A stretch of DNA of 64,000 bases, taken from assembly GCA_002633005.1 (NCBI GenBank), contig NMRA01000162.1:548666-612665 (forward strand), read 5' to 3'. The translations under genes were made by a program, and so were the position numbers. Shown piece by piece: positions 27,601-35,081 of this stretch (its first letter is position 1; each line of letters starts with the position of its first letter). Origin of the DNA: Phoronis australis. Taxonomy: Eukaryota; Phoronida; Phoronidae. The notes below the pieces were generated by a model. The model ran no database searches. It was not told the origin of the DNA and was given only the letters and a program-made list of their open reading frames with translations.

Positions 27601-28182
27601 AGTTACTTAAAAAGACGAAGTACGCGAGTTGTGAATTTGTTAACCTAGCATTTGAAACACTGACCCTGTTTATTTCAATCGTTCAGATATTTCTGTGATG
27701 AAGCATCGACTAAATGCCGCTTCTGACCACATCAAACGTCGTTCTCTAAATTTTATTACAAACGGAGAAAGTGACCTTTTATTCGTCTGCACATGTACGA
27801 TTTCAGTGTCTTTATTTTCGGAGACTTTGAAGAGGCCTCAGAGTTTTGCATGGGCCTGGTTTCTCCAATTATCTCACCTGGAGAAGTGACCGACAGCTGT
27901 GGATCCAACAAAGTCAATGAAGTGAATCAGTTCCACGAAAATTGTGTCTACAACAGAGCACTTTGCCGTTCTCCATCGTCGACAGGAGCGCTGTTGGCGC
28001 TATGTGTTGTGCAGTGTTTGGAAAAGTTACAGGTTAAAAGTGTAGTATAGATGTGTTTGTTTTGAGCTTTCTCGTTATCACATGCTTCGTTATACGTGGG
28101 ATCAATACCGGGCAGCGGAGCTTAGACGACGTTTTTTTGTTGTTTCTTTCAGAACCAAATGTGTGATCTCCGCACTTATTGA
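531..28182 (+). CDS. Multi-exon VWA/Cache protein gene (calcium-channel alpha2delta / CACHD1-like), 3' part
   Basis: Proposed exons: 531-657, 4285-4516, 7041-7166, 10386-10484, 11351-11585, 12021-12193, 13936-about 14186, 23463-23586, 24573-24762, 27807-28032 and perhaps 28153-28182. Each has an AG acceptor and a GT donor, and the codon phases join without a stop (the exon 7 donor is the weak point). Together they encode about 600 residues in the domain order known for alpha2delta subunits and CACHD1: Cache strand GVFGLDISL, the LHP motif, a TWRSV strand, a second Cache region with HRVFP and RWWLQAI, then YYFAKVPDLALYV. Family members are extracellular, membrane-tethered proteins that modulate voltage-gated calcium channels. 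The VWA domain and signal peptide would lie left of the window. No transmembrane exon is evident on this strand. The family call rests on remembered motifs, not a search. Confidence 0.68.
658..4284. other. Intron 1, no feature seen
   Basis: AT-rich sequence of about 3.6 kb. Only short shadow ORFs (for example 3047-3340 and 3883-4254, minus strand) with no recognisable domain. A short repeat, 'tgaccCGGCTTAA' at about 4108 and 4149 with matching flanks, is a local duplication of about 40 bases. Confidence 0.5.
4285..4516 (+). CDS. Cache-region exon 2
   Basis: Acceptor tatatttag and donor aaaa|gtaagt. It begins in phase 0, matching the end of exon 1, and ends with one spare base. It encodes 77 residues beginning AAHRIIGGEVFGQP and ending YSTTWRSVQYVHYFLTYV. 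The TWRSV segment matches the conserved '(Y/F)xWxxV' strand that follows the first Cache in alpha2delta and CACHD1 proteins. Confidence 0.72.
5501..5944 (-). pseudogene. Possible LINE reverse-transcriptase fragment
   Basis: A 147-codon open frame contains LQYRHDTVLFLEGSNES, close to the LINE RT active-site block that normally reads (Y/F)ADDTVLFLxG. Here the ADD is RHD, so the catalytic aspartate pair is lost. The rest of the frame is not recognisable. Part of the sequence recurs inverted at about 6130-6360. It lies in intron 2 of the Cache gene and is antisense to it. Confidence 0.35.
6105..6370 (+). repeat. Diverged inverted copy of the 5500-5750 segment
   Basis: Read on the plus strand this segment resembles the minus strand of about 5500-5750: both end in FGNRNLNF- or FRNRNHNF-type peptides and share blocks such as 'gaaattatt/gaaattgtt'. 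The two arms face away from a centre near 5.95 kb. The similarity was judged by eye and is well below identity. Confidence 0.35.
7041..7166 (+). CDS. Cache-region exon 3
   Basis: Acceptor tttgtttcag and donor agcg|gtaacg. The first two bases complete the codon left open by exon 2, giving Asn. It encodes PSFILGVVLSDAEEHFYYAL then a polar stretch ending KNDSKSSG. The hydrophobic 'FxLGVVLS' strand follows TWRSV just as in the family ('xFSVCVVV'-like). It ends with one spare base, which fits exon 4. Confidence 0.68.
7272..7275. repeat. TTAA target-site duplication, left
   Basis: TTAA directly abuts the left terminal repeat, as does its partner at 8935-8938 on the right. This is typical of Kolobok, piggyBac and Sola2/3 transposition. 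Confidence 0.6.
7276..8934 (-). mobile_element. Kolobok-like DNA transposon with TTAA target duplication
   Basis: The element is flanked by TTAA at 7272-7275 and 8935-8938. Its ends are imperfect inverted repeats, ATGCGAATGCCACCC on the left and AGGAGAATGCCACCC on the right read inward, 13 of 15 matching. The right end reads TTAAAGG outward-in, as described for Kolobok/T2 ends. A THAP-domain ORF starts 164 bp inside the right end on the minus strand; THAP domains are known in Kolobok elements. It sits in the intron between exons 3 and 4 of the Cache gene. A second copy of its left half begins at 63131. At 1.66 kb it is too short for a full transposase, so it is probably a deletion derivative. 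Confidence 0.65.
8456..8770 (-). CDS. THAP-domain ORF of the Kolobok-like element
   Basis: From ATG at 8770 it encodes a THAP zinc-binding DNA-binding domain: Cys at residues 5 and 12, the GISLFRLL strand, W38, then CVCGRHF with Cys62 and His65 and the following DSDF. The C-x49-C-x2-H spacing fits the family, while the first Cys pair is wider (x6) than the usual x2-4. The AVPTxF-like end is not visible; after about residue 75 the frame is not convincing and an intron may begin. THAP domains bind transposon ends or promoters. The gene is antisense inside a host intron. Confidence 0.62.
   Translation of the reverse strand: MSLYCGASVSACPNYQAAKKAGISLFRLLREPEMLRKWLAVVKNERYAVNSKYEAVKHLCVCGRHFVDSDFSDEFRFTKELSIRFVACACSRRLSSISYSGSNR
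8939..10385. other. Intron sequence, no feature seen
   Basis: Between the transposon and exon 4. Short shadow ORFs only (for example 9263-9496 and 9697-9885) with no recognised motif. A T-rich tract at about 10371-10384 precedes the exon 4 acceptor. Confidence 0.5.
10386..10484 (+). CDS. Linker exon 4 of the Cache gene
   Basis: Long pyrimidine tract and acceptor ttttag; donor caaa|gtacgt. It is open only in the frame that joins exon 3 (one base plus two). It encodes SCVVIGYDAFCSLGHYF then ASSEELSRYLKQ, ending with one spare base that fits exon 5. In CACHD1 and alpha2delta proteins a comparable 'xxVVxxPxAFxDPxxYL' segment joins the two Cache regions. It is too short to be noticed as an ORF. 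Confidence 0.6.
11351..11585 (+). CDS. Second Cache-region exon 5
   Basis: Acceptor ctctctctctccctag and donor tcag|gtattc. It encodes SLVCPNATLQDF, a segment with three potential N-glycosylation sites (NAT, NAS, NAS), and IYCTDQGFHRVFPESKVPEY. The 'xTxxGxxRVFPxxxxPxxxDxxxR' pattern is the conserved stretch before the RxWYxxA motif in alpha2delta and CACHD1. Reading on past the donor reaches a stop at 11659-11661, so splicing at 11585 is preferred; it also gives the correct phase for exon 6. Confidence 0.72.
12021..12193 (+). CDS. Second Cache-region exon 6 (RWWLQAI motif)
   Basis: Acceptor cgttttag and donor aaca|gtaagt. It completes an Arg codon with exon 5 and reads YRWWLQAISNKGQQLTVTS, then SLGKIVTLAKVIF. 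This is the family's RPWYxxA...G..xxTxPYxD...G.xVTxSxxI pattern. The exon lies in a frame with no starting Met. It ends one base into a codon, matching exon 7. Confidence 0.74.
12194..13935. other. Intron 6, no feature seen
   Basis: AT-rich, no ORF of note, no repeat noticed. Confidence 0.5.
13936..14186 (+). CDS. Cys-rich Cache exon 7 (3' end uncertain)
   Basis: Acceptor tatactttgcag, phase compatible with exon 6. It encodes PYGTSCPCTYSSDCISHACL, further Cys, then EGVVAVDVKYEAFKKL, the Cache strand with its conserved Asp. The open frame reaches a stop at 14211-14213, so a donor must lie before it. Phase-0 donors fit the next exon: atc|gttggt (exon end 14159) or ttt|gtgtat (14186). Both are weak; cDNA would decide. 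Confidence 0.62.
14187..15240. other. Intron 7, left part, no feature seen
   Basis: Short ORFs only (14848-15033, 14952-15152). Nothing recognisable. Confidence 0.45.
15241..15512 (-). repeat. Left arm of the inverted repeat
   Basis: Its reverse complement matches 20255-20542 with frequent substitutions and small indels (estimated by eye near 70% identity). Confidence 0.6.
18180..19720 (+). pseudogene. Decayed transposon-associated coding region
   Basis: The frame 18287-18469 contains ETAKTLLMNEAKYHNGCRERF. A 'xAxYHxxCxxxF' segment like this is typical of repeat-associated proteins common in invertebrate genomes. Later open fragments at 18765-18965 (VTEDEAKKISEVGVQPRKF) and 18997-19191 are separated by stops and frame changes. 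The function is unknown; it looks like a dead gene of the surrounding element. Confidence 0.35.
20255..20542 (+). repeat. Right arm of the inverted repeat
   Basis: Partner of 15241-15512. The outermost shared block is CGCTAG..GGCTCG against GGCTCGTTTAGCG. Confidence 0.6.
21551..21830. repeat. 31-bp minisatellite, about 9 copies
   Basis: Unit approximately ACAAAACTGTACAATACTTG followed by TAAGGATATAC. The fixed 31-base spacing is seen between 'aaaactgta' at 21681 and 21712. Flanking copies drift. Because 31 is not a multiple of three, it yields overlapping spurious minus-strand ORFs in all frames. Confidence 0.85.
21998..22124 (-). mobile_element. Palindromic MITE, truncated copy
   Basis: Its reverse complement begins GGGCCCAGTTG and follows the MITE at 36135-36282 through ACGCCG, ATAGCAACAATGACGTCGCA and GCACCTGACGTCATGCAAC. 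It lacks the final GCAACTCGGCC arm. It lies in intron 7 of the Cache gene. Confidence 0.65.
22125..23462. other. Intron 7, right part
   Basis: No gene seen. A G-tract at about 23004-23018 (ggggtgggggggggg) is the only compositional feature. Confidence 0.45.
23463..23586 (+). CDS. Cache-gene exon 8
   Basis: Acceptor gattccag and donor acag|gtaata. Phase 0 start; ends one base into a codon. It encodes DLLFHVAATRNVKMKLPVK then CSVRRIYYVVDAGIMKDL. The 'Cxxx(I/C)YxVDxxGxxx' block is the second half of a Cache domain in this family. The reading frame runs on as a shadow ORF to 23726. Confidence 0.6.
24480..24545 (+). repeat. CTG/TTG-rich short tandem repeat
   Basis: Two units of a 21-24 bp repeat (CGAATTTTGTTGCTACTGCTG) within a (TGC)n tract just upstream of exon 9. 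It creates a poly-Cys shadow ORF that runs into the real exon. Confidence 0.6.
24573..24762 (+). CDS. Cache-gene exon 9 (C-terminal extracellular strand)
   Basis: Acceptor tcattcag and donor aaag|gtgagt. The phases fit exons 8 and 10. It encodes EDKAILALEWNMEHISTGSL, then PCSGTGTYYFAKVPDLALYV, then KVNVTNPKK with an N-glycosylation site. The C...YxxxxxPxxxxxxxxV pattern matches the segment before the Cys-rich end of alpha2delta and CACHD1 proteins. Confidence 0.66.
25304..25316 (-). promoter_or_regulatory. Perfect DR1 motif within the repeat
   Basis: TGACCTTTGACCT is the complement of AGGTCAAAGGTCA, the direct repeat with one-base spacing bound by RXR, HNF4 or COUP-type nuclear receptors. 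It is seen as sequence only; binding is inferred. Confidence 0.35.
25733..25745 (-). promoter_or_regulatory. Second perfect DR1 motif within the repeat
   Basis: The same TGACCTTTGACCT, one subunit later (429 bp away). The corresponding site at about 26994 reads TGAACTTTGACCT, one mismatch. Confidence 0.35.
27807..28032 (+). CDS. Cache-gene exon 10
   Basis: Acceptor acgatttcag and donor acag|gttaaa. One base completes a Ser codon with exon 9. It encodes VFIFGDFEEASEFCMGLV, then VTDSCGSNKVNEVNQF and CRSPSSTGALLALCVVQCL, with six cysteines in 75 residues. No family motif is recognised here; assignment rests on phase, splice sites and position. It ends in phase 0. Confidence 0.58.
28153..28182 (+). 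CDS. Possible terminal exon with stop
   Basis: Acceptor gtttctttcag; in phase 0 it reads NQMCDLRTY then TGA. An AATAAA lies at 28464-28469, a plausible distance downstream. If real, the protein ends without a transmembrane helix. Alternatively the true last exons lie farther on and were not recognised. Confidence 0.3.
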   Translation, partial: NQMCDLRTY

Positions 28183-29990
28183 TTTGACGTACAAGTAGTA
28201 CTCGAACTTGTTAGTTATGAGGAAAGGGGAAAATTGTATGGCAAATCGTTTAAGCTATCACTTAATAGCCGTCAAGTAAAAATATTGTTTTATTGCGTAA
28301 TTTGCGATTGTTGTTTATATGCCAGTAATTAACATTACTACCTCCCAGTTCCTGGAAGCCGAGAAAAATCGTTTTGTTACAGTATTCTTGTTTGTTTGAT
28401 ATAACCGAAAGACAAACCTAAAGTAACTAATATTAAACCTTTTTCTCACAGTCGCTACAAAACAATAAATATTATATTACATAGTTTGTGGTTGTTATTT
28501 TTAGATTAATAATAAGTAACTCACTTACAATTAAGTGCTCCTAACTTCTCGAAAATTGAGTATGTGTTCATAGCTCAAAGATGTATCAGAAGAGCGTCTA
28601 TTACTGAGATGCATCTCGGAGAATTTGGAAGATTTTTAAGCAGTGGTTTATGACATCGGAAACATGACTCTGTTTTAGCGATTGAAGGTGCACTTCATTC
28701 TCCTTTACAACCTTACCGTCATAACCACGTGTAGTTGAGGCAGCTAGGCACATACATGTATGAGGCTAAATGTTGTTAGGGGGGTTTTGAACAAACTCAT
28801 TTATGAGATGATATTGAGTAATAGCAAGTGATTTTAAAAACGCAGTGACGGTTGTAATGATTTTTGCTCCCACATGCACATATGTGGGTGCATATAGCCC
28901 TGATCTATGAGCGTTTGCGTCACCTTCCGTCCAGCGTCCCTTGCTGCACACTCTAATCCCCTTTCAGGACCTTAACGAGATTTCGCGGCTGCCTTTCCAT
29001 GAAAATAACGACGGATTACAAGTAACTTTTGACCGATCCGACCACTCTGTGCAGGCGACTGGCATTTTTTTACTTTTGGTCCTGTACCTTCGTAGTTTAT
29101 TGATGTGATTTAAAGAAACTTAATTTTAACAGTTGGCAAGTAACAATGTACGCTGTGAGCAACACGTACAGCGACACAGAGTATTGTATATGATTTTGTA
29201 CAAGTTAAACTTTAAATTTCTAAAATTTTATTTCATGGGTATATGTAAAAATAGCTGTATGAAGAATATCGCTAAAACATACCTCTACTTGATGTACAAT
29301 TTTCCACCAAGGATAAAGTTAATACTACAGGTAAGGGCTCAAAAATCTAATTTTCAAAAAGGAACTCAGAAACAGTTAAACATAGTGCAAATGAATTATA
29401 CAATTGATTGAAAACAATAAAAAATTATACAAACACAAACACACGCACACACACGCACACACACACATCTAGTTACGCAAATACGAGTAGTTTTTCGAGT
29501 CGTGTAAATCTTCTAGTTGGGGCTAAAATTTTCTCTTTAACTGCAGAACAAATACTCACACACCAAATGTCACTTCTTTCTGTAAAACACTACACTGTAA
29601 CTTAGTTTTAACACCATACTTGTTTTGCTGAACTCCTAGTATGTTGCTTATCGAAAGTAGTTCTAAAACTGGAGATGAAGGATATCATGGGCCATACTAT
29701 TCCCGGTATCCGGCATCGGCCACGTGACGGTGCATGTAAAGAATGCACAATGTCACTGTCGGGTTCGTTGAATAATTTCACCTAGAAATAGCTGTTTGTC
29801 TAGAACCGTCTCGCTTTATGAACAAAAATGTAATAGAAGTGAAGCAATAAAATTAGGATTGAATTGATCAAGACTCATTCGATCAGACATCCAGTAATTC
29901 ACTGTGCAAACTTTCGTGGCTACCTCGTAGAATGAATTGCCAACGTGCAAAATTTGGCATTCCGGGCTGGAATTCCATGAATATGATCCC
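28183..29990. other. Intergenic, mostly featureless
   Basis: AT-rich with a putative polyadenylation signal at 28464 and a CA-rich microsatellite at 29430. No coding region recognised. Confidence 0.45.
29430..29468. repeat. (AC)n microsatellite with CG interruptions
   Basis: acaaacacaaacacacgcac followed by further AC/GC repeats. Confidence 0.85.
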
Positions 29991-29999
29991 GCGTAAGCC

Positions 30000-30126
30000 C
30001 TACTACTGTGGTGTTAAGAACATTGGTGGCGCTAGCTGTCGGTGCGATGTAGTTGTGACGTAAAAAGTGTGTGATAAGGCAAGACTAAATAAAAGTTCTG
30101 ACCTCTATCGGAGAAAATTTTGTGCC
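30000..30126 (+). mobile_element. Possible LTR 3' end of a Phe-primed retroelement
   Basis: Sequence ending just before the primer-binding site carries AATAAAAG at about 30089 and a short U5-like tail. No matching second LTR is present in the window, so the left boundary is unknown. This is an inference from position only. Confidence 0.3.
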
Positions 30127-30144
30127 TGGTGCCGAAACCCGGGA
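30127..30144 (+). promoter_or_regulatory. tRNA-Phe primer-binding site of an LTR retroelement
   Basis: TGGTGCCGAAACCCGGGA, 18 bases complementary to the 3' end of eukaryotic tRNA-Phe including CCA. A following ATGGCCACG start is open for only about 22 codons, so no gag remains. Confidence 0.5.
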
Positions 30145-30410
30145 ACAAGGTCTCCCACGCATAACTTTGTGTTTAAAAGAACGTTGACTGGCTAGTGAAC
30201 TTGTCTTATTTTTTCAAAAATGGCCACGTCGTTTGTGGAGGAATGCATGCTTGTTACTTTTGAAAAAAACAAATGTGGCATTCAATAGTTAAATACTGAA
30301 AGGTGGTTTTGGTGACAGGCAAATATATAGCAAAATTGCACTACATGTACAATTACCTTGGAGTCAGATTTTCCAGCACACTTAAATAGACAGAGAGNAA
30401 ATTTTGTGCC

Positions 30411-30428
30411 TGGTGCCGAAACCCGGGA
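30411..30428 (+). promoter_or_regulatory. Second copy of the tRNA-Phe primer-binding site
   Basis: Identical to 30127-30144, in the second copy of a 283-bp direct repeat. Confidence 0.5.
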
Positions 30429-30544
30429 ACAAGGTCTCCCACGCATAACTTTGTGTTTAAAAGAACGTTGACTGGCTAGTGAACTTGTCTTATTTTTTCA
30501 AAAATGGCCACGTCGTTTGTGGAGGAATGCATGCTTGTTACTTT

Positions 30545-31345
30545 TGAAAAAAAAAAAAGAGGCATTCAATAGTTAAATACTGAAAGGTGGTTTTGGTGAC
30601 AGGCAAATATATAGCAAAATTGCACTACATGTACAATTACCTTGGAGTCAGATTCTCCTGCACACTTAAATAGACAGAGAGTTGTAGAGTACTTGCAAGC
30701 AACAGGCACTCTGTCAAAAAATAATCGTACGTTCCATGCAGTGCATTTTAAACTTTTTGACTCCATGATTATGCCAAAATTAACTTGTCATGTAGAAATA
30801 TGAGGCACATCGATGTTCGAATCTATTGAAAATCTTCATAATGATTTCCATAAGTACGTTCTGAGACTGAGTATTAAAATGCCGAATGCTACACCTGGCG
30901 GTGAATGTTAGAGACAATGGTTAATTACAAAATACGTGTGTAAACCAAATATCTATTAGAAATAATTTCTTGATTTGGGATAATATAGATACCCACTGAA
31001 GTGCTATAGTATGCTTTGGGAACAAGGTGAAAACGGTAATTATAACTGAGCACACCATGTCAAAGAAATTTTGTATAGGTACTGTTATGGAGAGTTGTAG
31101 TTAATTGGCCCAAGTAATAGTGTTGGAATTATGGTATTCAAGTAGAGCTAATTAGACCGCGGCTTACAGGAATGACAACGGAAAATAGGTGGTTCAAAAT
31201 ATGAATTCCATAGTCATATTAAACGTTTTATTGTTAGCGAACAGTTTGCGAATACTTTAAATGCGCAGTTTCTTGCTCAAGTTACGCACCTAATAGAGAG
31301 AAAGTTAGACATATGGGTATTCCTAGAAGTGAGATAATATGAAAT
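30545..31345 (+). pseudogene. LINE reverse-transcriptase 3' remnant
   Basis: Plus-strand translation with many stops and frame changes follows the C-terminal RT and post-RT region of invertebrate LINEs: YNYLGVRFSCTL, then FDSMI, SIENLHNDFHKYVLRLSIK, then a HVKEILYRY-like segment and a final RYEF-like block. The catalytic YxDD part is absent. It is clearly dead. The upstream 283-bp repeat holds another copy of its first part. Confidence 0.62.
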
Positions 31346-32198
31346 TAAAGACGAGCCTCATTTATTTCGCCAAGTATTAGTCTTCCATCAAGTTCATTTT
31401 TTGTTTGTTCGCACGATACAGGTCTCAATTTTTGTCCGATCATCACGAAATTTACACATAACACGTAGTTTTAGAAGTACTGGAAGCCTATTGTTTTTCG
31501 TCATAATCGGATCCAAGATGGCGGCTATTGCGGCCATTTTGTTTTCATTTTAAGATTCAAAGGCTTCTGGAGGCTACAATTTTGTACGTACAGAGCTAAA
31601 AATCGGCACCATTAATGGACCAGATGTGTTCTATAGTTATACTGGAAATTGTTTACTTCCGTTATAAGATGGCGAAAATATTGGCAGTCGCGCATGCGCA
31701 CCTCGATTTCGGGAAAAAAAGCTTTCTCCTGTAGAGGGCCCATTATAGGAATTTTTTTAGATATTAGTTTTTTGTGACATGCTATTAAAAAACTAAAAAC
31801 CGGAAGTTGCTTTCAAGATGGCGGATCTGGTGCATGTAGACCCATTTTCAGTCGTGCTGGAGTGCAATTTTAAACGAAAAGAGCGAATGACGTGAATTTT
31901 TTTGCCTGTGGATTCTTTGAAGTATACCCTTTCAAATGACCTGTAGAAATTTTTCTCAGACTTACCTTTTCGAGTTATTTGACTGAATTTCTTAAAAAAA
32001 CGCAAAATTCCATTTTTTTTTCGAAAAATTCACGGAATTGAGTGATATTAACAATTTAGATAGCGATTTGAACGGGCTTTCAGAAGATGTTTTCCATTTT
32101 TCGTTAGGACGTCTACTTTTTGAGTTTTTTAAGATTTTCTGATAGCGCAGTTCCTTTGTTGAGCGCTCTTGCTGCATTGATGTTGGTTTAGTGAACTA
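31346..32198. other. Non-coding stretch with three AAGATGGCG motifs
   Basis: AAGATGGCG occurs at 31515, 31666 and 31815, a YY1-like core. The minus-strand ORFs here are lysine-rich shadows of T-rich sequence. No gene seen. Confidence 0.4.
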
Positions 32199-32488
32199 GA
32201 CTGTAGCCTATTTCGTATTGATTTATGACATTTAAGTTCGTCATATGAATGTTGTGATGTTGCTCATCATCGCCACCACCATCATCATATTCGTCATCTT
32301 CGTCATCATCTCCGACGTCGTCTTTTCAGTTAATTTCGCTCAAGACTGTAGCCTATTTGTTACTGATTTCTGACCTCTACGTTCGTCATGTGTATGTTAT
32401 CATTACTTGTATTTTACATCATCACCACCATCGTCGTCATATTCGTCGTCTTCGTCATCATCTTTATCGTCATCTTTTCGGTTAATTG
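32199..32488. repeat. 145-bp tandem duplication rich in TCATCN/TCGTCN triplets
   Basis: gactgtagcctattt recurs at 32199 and 32344. Both copies contain (ATC/GTC)n runs which read as an acidic Asp/Glu tract on the minus strand. Confidence 0.75.
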
Positions 32489-34422
32489 CGCCAAGTGTCG
32501 CTCCTCGGAGCGCTTTCATATCATGTGTCGATGCCCTCCTTGTTCTTGAAGTTCTGCGAAAAATCGTGTCCAGAGCTTGTTGGGCTATATAAACAGAAAA
32601 ATCATCACTGTATCCAGCGCCATGCATGGTGAATTCAGAAGACTATGGCCTTATAGTCGGTGGGCCAGATCTCATAGCGTTCACCCTTGTGAGTACTTTG
32701 GGGGGGCAACCTAGTTTTTCTATGTGGCTAGATAATATACCCATAAATCAAGTTCCAAAAAGTTCCCACGTCTACACTTGCACATTTTTTTAAAAAAAGG
32801 TGTTTTTGTTGCACAAAATATGATGCACATTCCTGCCACTTGATGGCGCTTTTCTATTGAATTGACCAATCAGAGAGCCAGATTGTATTGTTGTGCTTAG
32901 TTACTTCAATATGGCTGCTCCCATGGAATGTGATGTCTGTATAATTCAAGGTTTATCAAACAGCACAAAATTGTGATGTCAGAGCCTAAAGAAGCTTAGG
33001 AAAGCTTCCTGACGAAAGCTGATTGACTGTGGAACTCTGTAGATCAGTAGATCAAAAAGAAGAAGAGGTGTCACAAACGTTTGTGCAGAAAACAGCTGCA
33101 TGCCCTGGTAGCCTACACAGTATACTGCTGAGTGCTATAGACTAGAATACCAAGTGTCAGACCAGAAAATTGAAAGGACATAGAACGGCATAGCAACGTT
33201 TCAAGGCACCAACAGTAGTACTAAAGCTGAAGTTGCTGAAAGTGATACAGATGTTATCCAAGATTTCCCAAGAAAATCAATCACTTCCAAAATCTGAAAC
33301 ACCCAATTAACCTGAACAAGATAGGAACATTCTGAAACATGAGTGCATCATTTGTTAGCAGGAAAAGTACATTATGGGCCACATTTCAAGAAAGAGAAAG
33401 AAGTATAGCTTTCAAAAACAGGTACGTGTTTTTTAAAAATACATTTTGGTGTTTTCCACGTGTGATTCAGTATTATCACCAGTTGTTTTTTAACTTGTTC
33501 AGCCCCTTGACTGCCTAGGCCTTAGACAATACTGCTGACCCAGTAGAGACGATGATCATACTATAGGTACTTCATATGCCGGATACTTTTCGGCAAATTA
33601 TGTTCCTATAAGTTTAGAAGTACCGCGTAGAGAGATGCCTCTGAGGAGGTCGTTAATGTTTTCATTTGTTCCCAGTTTAAACAAATACTCCTGCAATCCT
33701 GTTTTTCGAACACTCCATTCAGTTGCCACATCGACACTGCTTGCGCTAAGGGATAATCCTATGGCGTTATACTGTGGGTGTGATTTTAAAGCACTTTAAG
33801 TCTAAAACTTTTGAGAAGGTTAAATGGAGTAGATAGTTGCAAACAACATGCCCAAGTGGCCGTCATCCCCTGCCGTAGTCTCAATTTTTTGTAAACATTA
33901 ATTACTTAGGTAGCAGCTGCAATGATAATTAAATTAAAGTGCCTAAGTGGCCATCGTCGCCGTCGAAATTTGAGGACGATGGAAGCCACTGTCCATTTCG
34001 TCAAACGTCGATTACCTTAAGTGTAAATCGATTGACTATGGTTTGAGCATCTGATTTAAAAAAATTAAATTTCAATCACTGCACAGGTATATCAGCTGAT
34101 TTATTTTCAGCTGCATCTACTGATCTAATTATTAGACGATCAACATTATTAGGCTACAGATCAAACGGCATGTAAATTTGTTAGGCTGGTGGTGGATCAG
34201 CTCCTGATACGTCCGTCTGAAAAAGTTGCATGCCAACTCACTCATAGTTGAATGTTAAATTAGTGTTAACAGTTCGGGTTTTTTTCAGTTGGACTTGTAT
34301 CGCAAGCAACAGCTCAGTCCAGAGCCCTGAATATGCAAATGAAATTCAAAGATAAAGACCTTGTGTCTTAGAAGCCAAGTACCACAGATCATCATGCTGT
34401 AAAAAAGAGAAAGACAAAGATT
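32489..34422. other. Decayed repeat sequence, no gene recognised
   Basis: A short ATG-led fragment MAAPMECDVCIIQG near 32930 resembles the start of a transposon protein but runs into stops. The rest holds nothing firm. Confidence 0.3.
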
Positions 34423-35081
34423 GTGGAGAGTGACGAATCCCCAGTTTTCAGAGATGTTTTTCTACAGTTTTGTTTGGAGTTCATTGAATCAAAGCTTCTT
34501 TCACATGGAGATGTCATTTGCCTTTCAAAAATAAAGCAAGACTTTGAAGCTGTTCTTCAGAAAGCTGGTGTGCATGAAGTTATTTGGACAGGCAATCTTA
34601 AGAAATATTGTTGAAGCTACTCACTGTTGTAGTTTGTGCCTGACTAAGAGATACGAAAGTGAATTGAGGCTAGTGTTCAATAATTCACTTGCTGACTCTA
34701 ATTAACACAGCCCATTATAACATATTTTGAATCAAACGTTTGCCCAAATAGTGCCCGCCTCCAAACAAGGACTTAGTGTTTGACCCTTCATTGCCTGCGG
34801 GCTAATCACCAGTGTGCAGTGCTGTACCCTCTCTAATCGACCATAGTTGGCTCCTTGGCGGTGGAGCTTTGCAGTTAATATGTATGGCAATGACCGCATC
34901 TCCATTGACAGTACTAAACGATGAACGCTGCAAGTGCAAAAAGAACATGTGTGCTGGGAAACTGAGTTTGTGCTGCAATGCTGGGTCAAACTGTACAGAA
35001 ATGTGCAGCTGTGACAACTGTAGTAACATCAGCAACACTGACTGCATAACATTGGATAGTTCTTTGACAAGTCAACCCTAA
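34423..35081 (+). pseudogene. Transposon-like C-terminal coding remnant with Cys-rich tail
   Basis: 34423-34614 reads FRDVFLQFCLEFIESKLL and more; 34812-35081 ends with a dense cysteine tail (CKCKKNMCAGKLSLCCNAG, then CTEMCSCDNCSN). Such CxC-rich tails close many invertebrate transposon proteins. The two parts are in different frames with stops between. The tail region is duplicated at 35990-36370, supporting a repeat rather than a host gene. Confidence 0.4.

Larger units (their letters stand above)
30115..30681. repeat. 283-bp direct repeat joined by a single N
   Basis: 30115-30397 and 30399-30681 are near-identical (a few differences, for example in an A-run and ttttcca/ttctcct). Position 30398 is N. 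The single N suggests that the assembler abutted two overlapping or allelic ends rather than a true tandem. Confidence 0.8.

Noticed and set aside
30127-30200. A gag gene after the tRNA-Phe primer site
   Set aside because: The ATG-led frame stops after about 22 codons and the sequence then resembles a LINE.
32403-32627. Acidic Asp-rich ORF on the minus strand
   Set aside because: Reading of an (ATC/GTC)n triplet repeat.
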